DNA of 64,000 nt, taken from the NCBI GenBank assembly GCA_910588745.1, contig CAJURK010000009.1, positions 1 through 64,000 on the forward strand, given 5' to 3'. The position numbers and the translations under genes are program-made. The notes beneath the pieces were generated by a model that ran no database searches, was not told the DNA's origin, and saw only the letters and a list, made by a program, of their open reading frames with translations. This document shows, piece after piece, positions 44,404 to 53,225 of the stretch (the stretch's first letter is position 1; each line of letters starts with the position of its first letter). The stretch is from an uncultured Dorea sp. Lineage in GTDB: Bacteria; Bacillota; Clostridia; Lachnospirales; Lachnospiraceae.

Positions 44404-46953
44404 CTATGCTTCTTTCAAATATTTCTTTAAAAGCATCATAAGTCTGTCTATATCAATTGGTTTCGATATATGCTCGTTCATTCCCGACTCTTTAGATCGT
44501 TGGATATCCTCCGAAAACGCGTCCGCTGTCATAGCGAAAATCGGAAGCCCCGCATCCGGCCGGTCAAGAGCCCGAATCTCCTCGGCGGCTTCATATCCCA
44601 TCATAACAGGCATCCGAATATCCATCAACACCGCATCATAGGTTCCCGGTTCGGAACTTTTAAACTTCTCTACGCACAACTCACCGTTCTCCGCCCAGTC
44701 TACTTCAAATCCCGCTTCCGTAAGAATCTCCTCCGCAATTTCCCAATTCAGTTCATTATCCTCTGCTAACAGAATCCTCATACCAGTAAAGACGCAAGTA
44801 TCCGCCGGCCTCTCTTCTTGTTCCTCTGCCGTATATCCCGCATATCGGCTCAGTCCCAAATACAAATTAGACTTAAATAACGGCTTGGAAATAAATCCGT
44901 GCGCGCCGGCTTCCCGAGCTTCCTCTTCAATATCGCTCCAGTCATAGGCCGAAATAATCAGTATCGGGACAGCGTCTCCTACGATCTTGCGAATCGCCCT
45001 GGTAGTCTGAAGACCGTCCATATCCGGCGTCTTCCAATCAAGAAGCACTACATGGTAGTCGTCCCCTTTGTTATGGCGTTCTTTAATCATCTCCACCGCT
45101 TCCCTTCCGGCAGTTGTCCAATCCGGATCCACACCGATCTTCTTCAATGCGTCCACCGCGCTTAAGCAAAGCTCTTCGTTATTATCTACCACCAGCATCC
45201 TCCATGGCGGCAGCACCATATCCTCTTCCCGTACCGTAGCCTTCTCTAAGTCGAGCGTCACATGGAATTCACTGCCCTTTCCGGGTTCGCTTTCGATCTC
45301 GATGTTTCCTCCCATCATATCTATAATGTATTTAGTAATAGCCATGCCGAGCCCGGTTCCTTCCGTCTTGCTAACAAGGCTGGATTCTTCCCTGGAAAAC
45401 GTCTCAAATATTTTATGCTGAAATTCCTCCGTCATTCCAATTCCTGTATCTCTCACTCTGAAATGACACCGCACATATCCATGCTTGTCGGGCAGAGGTT
45501 CCTGGCACAAATAGACGTTCACCCTGCCTCCTTCCGGCGTAAATTTCAGAGCGTTCGACAGAAGATTAATCAGAATCTGATTCAATCGTACACTGTCGCA
45601 ATACACTTCTTCTGTATATATCTCCTGTATAAAAATATCAAAATGCTGCTGTTTCTCCCGAATCTGGGGCTGCACAATATTAACCAGGCTGTCCATCGTA
45701 TCCCTCAGGGATACCACGTCCATATTCAAAGACAACTTACCGCTCTCAATCTTGGACATATCCAATACGTCATTGATTAACCCAAGAAGATGTTTGCTGG
45801 ACAGCGTTATCTTCTTGAGACAATTCTCTACTCTTGCCGGATCGTCAATATTTGTCATTGCAATTGCCGTCATACCTACAATTCCATTCATCGGCGTACG
45901 GATATCATGGCTCATATTAGACAAAAATTCACTCTTCGCCTGGTTAGCATGAACAGCCTCCCTTTCGGCTTTTTCCAGATTCCTTAACTGCTGCTGGGAC
46001 ATACTGTAATACAGTGCAAAGATCACCCCTACCGCAAATAGAATCACCCCTACCGCCCTAATCATCACGGACTGTCTGTCATCGCTGAGTTGAGCAATCG
46101 CATCGTTCAGCGCTCCGTGAGGCATAACGGAAATCAAATACCACTCCGAACCAGAAAGCGGCGAACAATATTGCTGGCTGAACTCGCCGTTCGCCTTAAC
46201 CATTGCAGAGTAGATTTCCTCTTTCCCCATAGCCTCTTTTAATTCTTCCGCGTAATCCTCCGGCGTCCTGCCCGCAAATTCAGAAAAGGCTTCGTTAATT
46301 CTGGTAAAATAATTATCTCGGTAAGCAACTCCGCTCCGAACCACAAAACTTCCGTCGTCACGAATAATATGCGAATAAGCCGCCGCTCCCTCTTCATCCA
46401 AAACAAGCGCCTCTTCAATATACGCCATCGGCACTCCCGCCACAAGCGTGCTGCTGTGTTTCCCGCTCTTCATCGGATATTCCGCGTCTAATGTCAGCAA
46501 AAATACCTTTTCCCCATCCGGAAAATAGCCGCTGGTCACACTCTTTTCTTTATTCCCTATGATATCCTTAAATTCTTCCTCATCATACAATTTTACTGAA
46601 TCGCCGATAATCGGCTCGCACTCTCCGTCGCTGCTATAGAGAGCAAGATAAGAAAACTTACGCACACTGCCGCTCAAGCTCAGTTCATTCAGCATATCCT
46701 CCCCATAATCGACCGTCTCCGGCGGGGTACGCTCTACGATCCCTTCTAACTGCGTCATTTGAAGATTTACAATTGCAACAAATTTCTGCTGAAGCTGGCG
46801 GTTCAATTCCGACATGTAAATCGTTCCTACCTGACTGATTGCCTTCTGGCTCTTCTCCTCCATAACATTGCCCAGCCATACAAATACTGCAATACACAAC
46901 GCTACCAGACAGACCAGACTGGCAAGCAGAAATTTCTTCGTTTGTCTAAACAT
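44404..46953 (-). CDS. Hybrid sensor histidine kinase with two receiver domains
   Basis: This 849-aa membrane kinase has an N-terminal helix (about 8-30), an extracytoplasmic Cache-like sensor, and a second helix (about 297-320). The HisKA domain has H349 in MSHDIRTPMNG, and the HATPase domain has DTGIGM and GTGLGMAI. Receiver 1 has VVLLDWKTPDMDG, and receiver 2 has D778 in AVLMDIRMP. With the downstream receiver protein and HPt it makes a complete phosphorelay. Upstream is an AT-rich promoter region with a CAGTATGATACTG palindrome near 47,015-47,027. The ligand is unknown. Confidence 0.93.
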   Translation of the reverse strand: MFRQTKKFLLASLVCLVALCIAVFVWLGNVMEEKSQKAISQVGTIYMSELNRQLQQKFVAIVNLQMTQLEGIVERTPPETVDYGEDMLNELSLSGSVRKFSYLALYSSDGECEPIIGDSVKLYDEEEFKDIIGNKEKSVTSGYFPDGEKVFLLTLDAEYPMKSGKHSSTLVAGVPMAYIEEALVLDEEGAAAYSHIIRDDGSFVVRSGVAYRDNYFTRINEAFSEFAGRTPEDYAEELKEAMGKEEIYSAMVKANGEFSQQYCSPLSGSEWYLISVMPHGALNDAIAQLSDDRQSVMIRAVGVILFAVGVIFALYYSMSQQQLRNLEKAEREAVHANQAKSEFLSNMSHDIRTPMNGIVGMTAIAMTNIDDPARVENCLKKITLSSKHLLGLINDVLDMSKIESGKLSLNMDVVSLRDTMDSLVNIVQPQIREKQQHFDIFIQEIYTEEVYCDSVRLNQILINLLSNALKFTPEGGRVNVYLCQEPLPDKHGYVRCHFRVRDTGIGMTEEFQHKIFETFSREESSLVSKTEGTGLGMAITKYIIDMMGGNIEIESEPGKGSEFHVTLDLEKATVREEDMVLPPWRMLVVDNNEELCLSAVDALKKIGVDPDWTTAGREAVEMIKERHNKGDDYHVVLLDWKTPDMDGLQTTRAIRKIVGDAVPILIISAYDWSDIEEEAREAGAHGFISKPLFKSNLYLGLSRYAGYTAEEQEERPADTCVFTGMRILLAEDNELNWEIAEEILTEAGFEVDWAENGELCVEKFKSSEPGTYDAVLMDIRMPVMMGYEAAEEIRALDRPDAGLPIFAMTADAFSEDIQRSKESGMNEHISKPIDIDRLMMLLKKYLKEA

Positions 46954-47233
46954 ATATCTTGCTCCCCTTTATAATTTCAGATATTTCTCCAGTTTAATGC
47001 CACAAAAGCGCGGCAGTATGATACTGTCACGCTTCTATTATAAACAATCTTTCTCTTTAAATCAATTCATTTTCCGTATTCTGAGAGAACATCAGAAATT
47101 TTCTTACTTCATCACGGAATTCATGCATATCATTTGCTCTTTCGCCTGCTTAATTGCTTGGTCTATATTTTCGTCGCTAAGGGCTTCTGCGCGCGGATAT
47201 ATACAATCCTGTTCTCATTATTCCCATCTGTTT
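46954..47233. other. Intergenic region with palindrome and a possible decayed ORF
   Basis: This 280-bp gap holds the hybrid-kinase promoter area, including a CAGTAT/ATACTG palindrome. A minus-strand open stretch at about 47,115-47,215 (ending CMNSVMK, stop) lacks a start and is not recognised. It may be a gene remnant or chance. Confidence 0.25.
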
Positions 47234-48364
47234 TTATTCTTCTATAAATTCAAACTCCAACTTTACCGGATTGTGATCGCTATAAGCAAAGTCTGTATCA
47301 ATATTTTCCGCCTTCGCCCGAATATTATCCGATACAAGAAAGCCATCCACTACCGTTACATAGTTTACCCCCTTTGTGTAGGGGATATCTGCGCCCCGGC
47401 AGGTAGGAACTTCCAGTTCATTCTCAGCTTCCTGAATCCGTACGCCCTCAACAATATCTGCTTCTGTCAGCACAGACACCCAGGCTGGGAACTTTTGCTT
47501 TGACGCAAATCCCTCTGCCGTGCCTTCCCCCAGCGCATGGTTAAAATCCCCGCCTACAATCACATAATTACCGGCCAGATATTCTTCTTCCATTACCGTA
47601 TTCAGCAGTTCAAGCTGCCTTGCGCGTACTTTGCCGCCCTCGTCATAGGCCGACATATGACTGTTGACCAGCACCAGTTCCCGCCCGTTTTCTACCGGAA
47701 TACGCATAAGGGAAAAGCATCTGTCCAGATCCGTAAATTTAGTGATAAAGCTGTTATCCACCGGATAGCTGCGGCGCTTTGCCTCTTCTACTTCATAACG
47801 GCTGAAGTTTAAAAGCCCCGCCTGAACCGCCCCATGAGGGTCGGAAAACGGATAGAACAAATAGGCTGAATGGAAATTATTTGCATATACAGAGCCGTAC
47901 TCCGGAAATGCCTCTTTCAACATCTCCGCCTGATTCACATGATAGCTTCGGTCCGCGTCTGTGTCCACCTCCTGGCACAACAGAAAGTCCGCGTTCAGCT
48001 TTTGCAGCTCCTCTATCGCGCCCGCGGTATTTTCCTCTACCGAATCTTTACTGACGGCTTTCCCATATTTCCCGGCAGTCGCGGTACCGTCGTTCATCTC
48101 TCCGGTATCCATAAAGAAACTGTAGTCCGGCCCATACGCCCCAAAGCCGATATTATAGGTAACTGCCGTATAAGTTTTTCCTGTCTGCAGCGCTTCTTTC
48201 TGATTATTCTCTGTCTCCAGCGCCAGATGATCCTCAATCCGGTAATACTGCATCTGCATATACAATACGTAGCCTCCCACGGCCAGTACGCAAAACAGCA
48301 GAATTCCGGCCAACGCCCAGAGCGCTCTCTTTACGGCAGAACGTTTTGTTTCTTTTTTCATCAT
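47234..48364 (-). CDS. Endonuclease/exonuclease/phosphatase-family protein, membrane-anchored
   Basis: This 376-aa protein has an N-terminal transmembrane helix (about 14-34) and an EEP domain. The catalytic elements are in TYNIGFGAYG, LLCQEVDTDADRS, VNSHMSAYDEGG, VGGDFNHALG and YSDHNPVKLEF. The outward-facing location suggests action on phosphate esters, lipids or nucleic acids outside the cell; the substrate is not evident. ATG 48364 or 48361 may be used. It is separated from the FAD enzyme gene by 240 bp that contain a GC hairpin. Confidence 0.88.
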   Translation of the reverse strand: MMKKETKRSAVKRALWALAGILLFCVLAVGGYVLYMQMQYYRIEDHLALETENNQKEALQTGKTYTAVTYNIGFGAYGPDYSFFMDTGEMNDGTATAGKYGKAVSKDSVEENTAGAIEELQKLNADFLLCQEVDTDADRSYHVNQAEMLKEAFPEYGSVYANNFHSAYLFYPFSDPHGAVQAGLLNFSRYEVEEAKRRSYPVDNSFITKFTDLDRCFSLMRIPVENGRELVLVNSHMSAYDEGGKVRARQLELLNTVMEEEYLAGNYVIVGGDFNHALGEGTAEGFASKQKFPAWVSVLTEADIVEGVRIQEAENELEVPTCRGADIPYTKGVNYVTVVDGFLVSDNIRAKAENIDTDFAYSDHNPVKLEFEFIEE

Positions 48365-48527
48365 ATTCCCTTTCTCTATATGTTTCTGTTAATTCCGAAA
48401 CGTTTCTATATCAAGCTGCTTTTGTTTATTATATTGACTTATTTTCTTTATTACAAGAGTATAAACCAAAACAACTTCTGCCGTACTTAGATAACGTTGC
48501 AATTCACAGGTCATTTGGTAAACAGCG

Positions 48528-48546
48528 GGCTGATTCAGCCCGCGTC
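48528..48546 (-). terminator. GC-rich hairpin after the FAD oxidoreductase gene
   Basis: The perfect stem GCGGGCTG/CAGCCCGC with a 3-base loop has only a weak T stretch after it on the minus strand. It is a possible terminator. Confidence 0.45.
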
Positions 48547-48604
48547 CGGCAGGTGACGTGTGAACAGTAACCAGATAACTATTTGGCCGTATACCTCCGG
48601 ATAC

Positions 48605-49969
48605 TTATTCCGCAATCCGCCTTGCCACATACACCCCGCTGGCCGACGCATGGGACAGGGAGTGGGTTACGCCGCTGCCGTCTCCGATGATATAAAGTCC
48701 CTTATGCCTGCTTTCTAAATTCTTGTCAATCTCAACCTCCATGTTATAGAACTTAACCTCCACGCCATAAAGCAGCGTATCGTCATTGGCCGTTCCCGGC
48801 GCGATCTTATCCAGCGCATAAACCATCTCAATAATGCCGTCCAGGATACGTTTCGGCAGCACCAGGCTCAAATCCCCCGGCGTCGCCGCAAGCGTCGGTA
48901 CAACGGTACTTTCCTCCAAACGCTTCTCATTGGTTCTTCTTCCCCGTACCAAATCCCCAAACCGCTGCACTATCACCCCGCCGCCCAGCATATTCGACAA
49001 TCTGGCTACGCTCTCGCCGTATCCGTTGCTATCCTTAAACGGCTCGGAGAAATGCTTGGCCACCAACAATGCAAAGTTGGTGTTTTCGGTTCGCTTATCC
49101 TGACCCTCGTAGCTGTGTCCATTTACAGTAATGATGCCGTTGGTATTCTCATTTACCACAATACCGTAGGGATTCATACAGAACGTACGCACATTGTCCT
49201 CAAATTTCTCTGTCCGATAAACAATCTTGCTCTCATACAGCTCATCCGTCAGGTGGGAAAACACCACCGCCGGAAGTTCCACCCGAACGCCGATATCTAC
49301 CCGGTTGGATTTGGTTTCAATGCCAAGGCTCCTGCATACGGTCTCCATCCACTTGCTTCCGCTTCTTCCTACAGAAATGATGCATTTCCCGCACTCATAA
49401 CTCCGTTCTTTGCAAACAACCCGGTATCCTTCCTTCACCGCCTGAATTTCCTCCACCGGGCTCTGGAAATGAAATTCAATCTGATCTTTTAGTTCTTCAT
49501 ATAGTTTTTCCAGCACTACATAATTGATATCCGTTCCTAAATGGCGCACGGACGCGTCCAAAAGCTTCAGCTTATTCTGCAGGCAAACTTTCTTAAACTG
49601 GGTTCCGGCGGTAGAATACATCTTTGTATCCCCTCCCCCATGGGACATGTTGATTTCGTCCACATACCGCATCAGGCTGAGAGCTTCTTTCCGTCCAATA
49701 TATTCATACAGCGTACCGCCGAAATCATTGGTAATGTTATACTTTCCGTCGGAAAATGCCCCCGCCCCTCCAAAGCCGCTCATAATGGCGCAGACCGGAC
49801 ACTTGACGCAGGACTTTACTTTCTTCCCGTCAATCGGGCATCGGCGTTTCTCCAGCGAATATCCGGACTCAAAAACTGCTATCTTAAGTTTTTCATTCCG
49901 CTTTATTAATTCATAGGCCGAAAAAATCCCTCCCGGGCCGGCGCCGATAATAATTACATCATATTTCAT
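48605..49969 (-). CDS. FAD-dependent oxidoreductase
   Basis: This 454-aa flavoprotein has the N-terminal dinucleotide loop IIIGAGPGGIFSAYEL, a cysteine cluster at about 44-60 (RRCPIDGKKVKSCVKCPVC), a GGAGAFSDGKYN segment and the C-terminal FAD loop LYIIGDGSGVTHSLSHA. The family is common in Clostridia and annotated as an FAD-dependent dehydrogenase without known substrate. The CX2C pair could bind an iron-sulfur cluster or metal, but this is not proven. It stands alone between hairpins. Confidence 0.9.
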   Translation of the reverse strand: MKYDVIIIGAGPGGIFSAYELIKRNEKLKIAVFESGYSLEKRRCPIDGKKVKSCVKCPVCAIMSGFGGAGAFSDGKYNITNDFGGTLYEYIGRKEALSLMRYVDEINMSHGGGDTKMYSTAGTQFKKVCLQNKLKLLDASVRHLGTDINYVVLEKLYEELKDQIEFHFQSPVEEIQAVKEGYRVVCKERSYECGKCIISVGRSGSKWMETVCRSLGIETKSNRVDIGVRVELPAVVFSHLTDELYESKIVYRTEKFEDNVRTFCMNPYGIVVNENTNGIITVNGHSYEGQDKRTENTNFALLVAKHFSEPFKDSNGYGESVARLSNMLGGGVIVQRFGDLVRGRRTNEKRLEESTVVPTLAATPGDLSLVLPKRILDGIIEMVYALDKIAPGTANDDTLLYGVEVKFYNMEVEIDKNLESRHKGLYIIGDGSGVTHSLSHASASGVYVARRIAE

Positions 49970-50073
49970 TCTTTCCTCTCCTTTACATAGCAGGCGCAGC
50001 TTACAATTCCGCTCCGCGAACCGCGCTGTATCGCATTTATTTTTTATATCAGGAACATATTTCCTATGTGCGC

Positions 50074-50101
50074 AAAAAACTGCCGCACATTATCGCGGCA
50101 G
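50074..50101 (-). terminator. Terminator after the RarA C-terminal-like gene
   Basis: On the minus strand CTGCCGC/GCGGCAG with an 8-base loop is followed by T6. Confidence 0.85.
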
Positions 50102-50189
50102 CCTTTTCGGCGCATGCCTGAGCAGGAATTCCAGCGGTCATAACAGGAAGCCCCTTTCCGGCACACGCTAACATGTATTCTATCTCTGA

Positions 50190-50795
50190 TTAGTACTGGC
50201 CGGAATTATACTTGAATGCGTTCGGCACATTCTTATCCGGGCTGTAGGTTTCCAATATCTTTCCGTAGCGCTCCCTGTAATCATTGTCAATCTTAAGCTG
50301 CGGAATTACCTTGGTTCCTTCCTCAAAGAAATGCTTAGAGCCTCTGCCCATTTCCTGTCCCCTCTTGGTATGCTTATCTAAAGCTACGTCCAGAATCTCC
50401 GGCACTTTACCCATGGCCGCCTCTTTAATTATAATATTCTTCAAATAATCGCTGGAACGGTCTTTCTCGCTCTCGCAGAGAATCCGGATTGCATGGATGA
50501 AATACATCGGCTGGTCGCCGTCGTCATAAGGAAAGTTCTTGCGCATTTCATTCATGGTATTCACCTGAACCGCCGCGTCCAGATTGCCGAATCCCACATC
50601 CTCCACCGAAATCGTCAAAAGCCTTCTCCACATTTTCTCCAAAAATACCGGGCCGGATACATACAGCTCATAAGCGTACTGGCAAGCTTCCTCTACCATT
50701 GCCCTGCGAATGGATTTCTGCAGGCAGGATATAATCTCATCCGCCGCAAACCCATTTAACGTTTTCGATGCCGCCCAAATATTAAAATCTCCCAT
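50190..50795 (-). CDS. Free-standing RarA/MgsA C-terminal-domain-like protein
   Basis: This 201-aa helical protein aligns, from memory, to the C-terminal part of the clamp-loader-related ATPase RarA/MgsA. Supporting segments are IRRAMVEEACQYAYEL, WRRLLTISVEDVGF and the closing region HFFEEGTKVIPQL. No AAA ATPase domain, Walker A or Walker B is present, so it cannot hydrolyse ATP by itself. AGGAG lies 7 bases before ATG 50795. It is the last gene after the PTS IIA gene and the 75-bp tandem repeat. Confidence 0.7.
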   Translation of the reverse strand: MGDFNIWAASKTLNGFAADEIISCLQKSIRRAMVEEACQYAYELYVSGPVFLEKMWRRLLTISVEDVGFGNLDAAVQVNTMNEMRKNFPYDDGDQPMYFIHAIRILCESEKDRSSDYLKNIIIKEAAMGKVPEILDVALDKHTKRGQEMGRGSKHFFEEGTKVIPQLKIDNDYRERYGKILETYSPDKNVPNAFKYNSGQY

Positions 50796-50845
50796 CACGA
50801 TTCTCCTCTCTCTTATCTTCTCTATCTCATGTTTTCTTCCCGGCG

Positions 50846-51113
50846 CTGTTCATTCAGCACACAGACGCTTATCTCTTCTTCCTGCAAGGTTTTGTCTGCG
50901 CGGCAGCCTCTCTTCTTACAGTGTTCATTCAATGCACAGACGCTTACCTCTTCTTCCTGCAAGGTTCCGTCTGCGCGGCAGCCTCTCTTCTTACAGTGTT
51001 CATTCAATGCACAGACGCTTACCTCTTCTTCCTGCAAGGTTTTGTCTGCGCGGCAGCCTCTCTTCTTACAGTGTTCGCCCGACGCAGGGACGCCTATTTC
51101 CTCTCCCTGTAAA
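50846..51113. repeat. 75-bp tandem repeat, about 3.5 copies
   Basis: Units start at about 50,846, 50,921, 50,996 and 51,071, with near-perfect identity between the middle two and divergence at both ends. The period is 75 bp, so one minus-strand frame stays open through all units. It encodes a 25-residue repeat with cysteines (SVCALNEHCKKRGCRAD). The fourth unit overlaps the last codons of the PTS IIA gene. No good start codon or ribosome site for the repeat frame is visible. Confidence 0.9.
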
Positions 51114-51411
51114 GTTCAATCAGCTCAAGAATCACTGTCTTTAGCGTCTCCGCCGCCATAAGCTGATCCTCCGCGTGAGTCATTAGAAGGCTGATCTGCG
51201 GTTCCTCGGTATTCATTTCCGCCTGCAGCACATCCATGTGGCCGTTATGGGCTTCTACAAAATGTTTTCCGCCTTCCTGAATCTTTTCATCTGCTTCTGT
51301 AAATTTTCCCTGCTTCGCAAGAGCCAGCGCCTCCATATAACAGGATTTTGCCATTCCGGAATAAGTAATGACCCCCATCGCAGTCTCTGATATTTTCTCG
51401 ATATTTACCAT
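51094..51411 (-). CDS. PTS lactose/cellobiose-family component IIA
   Basis: This 105-aa trimeric helical phosphocarrier has the phospho-histidine H79 in LLMTHAEDQLMAAE and the family N-terminus ISETAMGVITYSGMAKS. It passes phosphate from HPr to the IIB component encoded 9 bp upstream. Its 3' end runs into the 75-bp tandem repeat, and the last residues RERK overlap the divergent repeat unit. Confidence 0.95.
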   Translation of the reverse strand: MVNIEKISETAMGVITYSGMAKSCYMEALALAKQGKFTEADEKIQEGGKHFVEAHNGHMDVLQAEMNTEEPQISLLMTHAEDQLMAAETLKTVILELIELYRERK

Positions 51412-51420
51412 GTGTTTTTC

Positions 51421-51717
51421 CTACCCTTCAATCAGGCTTATTGCAAAGTCAAGCGCTTTGTCCCCGTCCGCCATTGCATAGGTGCGCGGCTCAACGCTTG
51501 CTACTGGAATGTTAAGCTGGGATTTGATATTTGCAACCGCGTATACAAGCTGCGGCCCAACTAAACATACGTCCCATTTGCCTACTTCGTCGCGGATAGC
51601 GGCGTTTGGAACCGCCGTAATTGTAACGTCCATTCCCCTTTTTTCCGCCGCCTCGCGGATCTTCTTCACCAAAATAGAACTGGACATTCCCGCATTACAA
51701 CACAATAATATTTTCAT
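51421..51717 (-). CDS. PTS lactose/cellobiose-family component IIB
   Basis: This 98-aa phosphocarrier has the phospho-cysteine C7 in LLCCNAGMSSS and the family block VGPQLVYAVANIK. The ATG at 51717 has AAAGGAG 7 bases upstream; a frame from 51741 is less likely. It follows the GH4 gene by 142 bp of GC-rich sequence (51,718-51,859) containing overlapping hairpins. Confidence 0.95.
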   Translation of the reverse strand: MKILLCCNAGMSSSILVKKIREAAEKRGMDVTITAVPNAAIRDEVGKWDVCLVGPQLVYAVANIKSQLNIPVASVEPRTYAMADGDKALDFAISLIEG

Positions 51718-51859
51718 AATCGTCTCCTTTTCTTTTTGCATGTTCTTATTCTTTCACTTTTACGGACAGCCCCCGCCGCCTCCGGCGCGCGTTCCGTCCA
51801 CGCCGTTCCAACGCCGCTCCGCGTCGATTATGCCGGCGGAAATTTTGCCTTCTTCTGAA

Positions 51860-53188
51860 CTATTTTAACTCCGGCCAGTATTCCTTATTTGCCTCGATCA
51901 GATCGTCCAGAATCTTCTTAGCAACCCCCGCGCTGGGAACGGTCTTTGACAGTGTCAGGGCCTGCCAGAGTTTCTGGTAGCTTCCCTCCATCCAGGCGTC
52001 AACCGTTAACTTCTCCACCGCTACCTGCTCTTCCATCAGTCCCTTCTGGAACGTTGGAATCTTACCGACGCTTAAAGGTTCATAACCGTCTTTCCCCACA
52101 ATACAGGGAATCTCAACCATAGCGTCCGGCGAGAAATTCTCAATAGCCCCGTTGTTCTCCACAATCAGAAGCATCCTCTCATGAGTGTTAAATGCCAGCG
52201 CCGTGGCCAAGTCTACGATAAACAGCGCATGGATGCCGATTTCCAACTTTGTATCCTTCGCCGTCCCCGCCGCCTCAATCTTTGCGCACTCACCGAACAC
52301 TCGCTTCTCCCGGCCGTCGATCACCTGATTCGCCCTGGTATAATTCGGGTCGGTATGCGCTACCATGTCGTCCGGGAACAAATAATACTGGAGATAGGAA
52401 CTTGGCGCCATCGTCGGGTCTACCGCTACAATATCTCTTACCTTCTTTGCCGTCTCATGCCAGCTATTGTCCGTATAATCCTTTTCCGTAGAATCAATCG
52501 GACAGTTGCCGTACTTAAGCTGATGCTCCACCAGCTTTTCTATGTATTCATTTCCATCTTTATCCTTAATGGATGTCCACCAGCCAAAATGATTCAGGCC
52601 GAAATACCGCACATCCATCTCTTTCCTGTCACGAAATCCCAGAATCTTGGCGATACTCTGCTCCATGCCGATTGGCATATCGCAGATATTAATCACTCTG
52701 GAACGCGGCCTTAACCTTCTGCATGCTTCCGCTACGATTGCCGCCGGATTGGAGTAATTTAACATCCAGCAGTTAGGAGAATATTTCTCCATATAATCAA
52801 TATTTTCCAGCACTCCCGCAATAGAGCGCATTCCATATGCAATGCCGCCGGGGCCGCAGGTCTCTTGTCCTACTACGCCGTATTTCATGGGAATCTTCTC
52901 GTCCAGTTCCCTCATTGCAAGTTTTCCTACGCGTATGTGCGCCAAACAAAAATCTACATCCGTATACGCCGTCTCAGGGTCGGTCGTCGCTAGATATTCG
53001 ATAGAAGGGTCTTTTTCCTTCACGATAATCTCGCAAGCCTTCGCCACCTTGTTCTGGCGCTCTTCGTCATTGTCATAGAGCTTGATTGAACGCAGCGGAA
53101 GCTTGTCCAAATTATCCAAAAGCATCAAAATAATCTCCGGGGTATAAGTACTGCCGCCTCCGGCAATCACAATTGAAAACTTTCTCAT
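51860..53188 (-). CDS. GH4 6-phospho-glycosidase, probably 6-phospho-alpha-glucosidase type
   Basis: This 442-aa NAD- and metal-dependent family 4 glycosidase cleaves phosphorylated disaccharides by a redox-elimination mechanism. The N-terminal NAD loop is IAGGGSTYTPE. The metal/active-site motif is C169 in ICDMPIG, and the segment LNYSNPAAIV is also present. In GH4, as I recall, CDMP marks 6-phospho-alpha-glucosidases (GlvA/MalH) while CNVP marks 6-phospho-beta-glucosidases. It is embedded in a lactose/cellobiose-family PTS operon, which would normally suggest beta-glucosides. The start at 53188 follows AAAGGAT. Confidence 0.88.
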   Translation of the reverse strand: MRKFSIVIAGGGSTYTPEIILMLLDNLDKLPLRSIKLYDNDEERQNKVAKACEIIVKEKDPSIEYLATTDPETAYTDVDFCLAHIRVGKLAMRELDEKIPMKYGVVGQETCGPGGIAYGMRSIAGVLENIDYMEKYSPNCWMLNYSNPAAIVAEACRRLRPRSRVINICDMPIGMEQSIAKILGFRDRKEMDVRYFGLNHFGWWTSIKDKDGNEYIEKLVEHQLKYGNCPIDSTEKDYTDNSWHETAKKVRDIVAVDPTMAPSSYLQYYLFPDDMVAHTDPNYTRANQVIDGREKRVFGECAKIEAAGTAKDTKLEIGIHALFIVDLATALAFNTHERMLLIVENNGAIENFSPDAMVEIPCIVGKDGYEPLSVGKIPTFQKGLMEEQVAVEKLTVDAWMEGSYQKLWQALTLSKTVPSAGVAKKILDDLIEANKEYWPELK

Positions 53189-53225
53189 AATAAAAACCAT
53201 CCTTTCTCAATCTTTTTCTTTTTCT

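Noticed and set aside
50190..50795. Phage-derived region around the RarA-like gene
   Set aside because: No phage structural, integrase or lysis genes are nearby; neighbours are PTS and metabolic genes.
50846..51113. CRISPR-like array
   Set aside because: The repeats are contiguous 75-bp units with no unique spacers, and no cas genes are present.
51750..51830. A fifth copy of the palindromic element (GGACAGCCCCC)
   Set aside because: Only one arm resembles the family. The matching opposite arm and the AATATATT core are absent.
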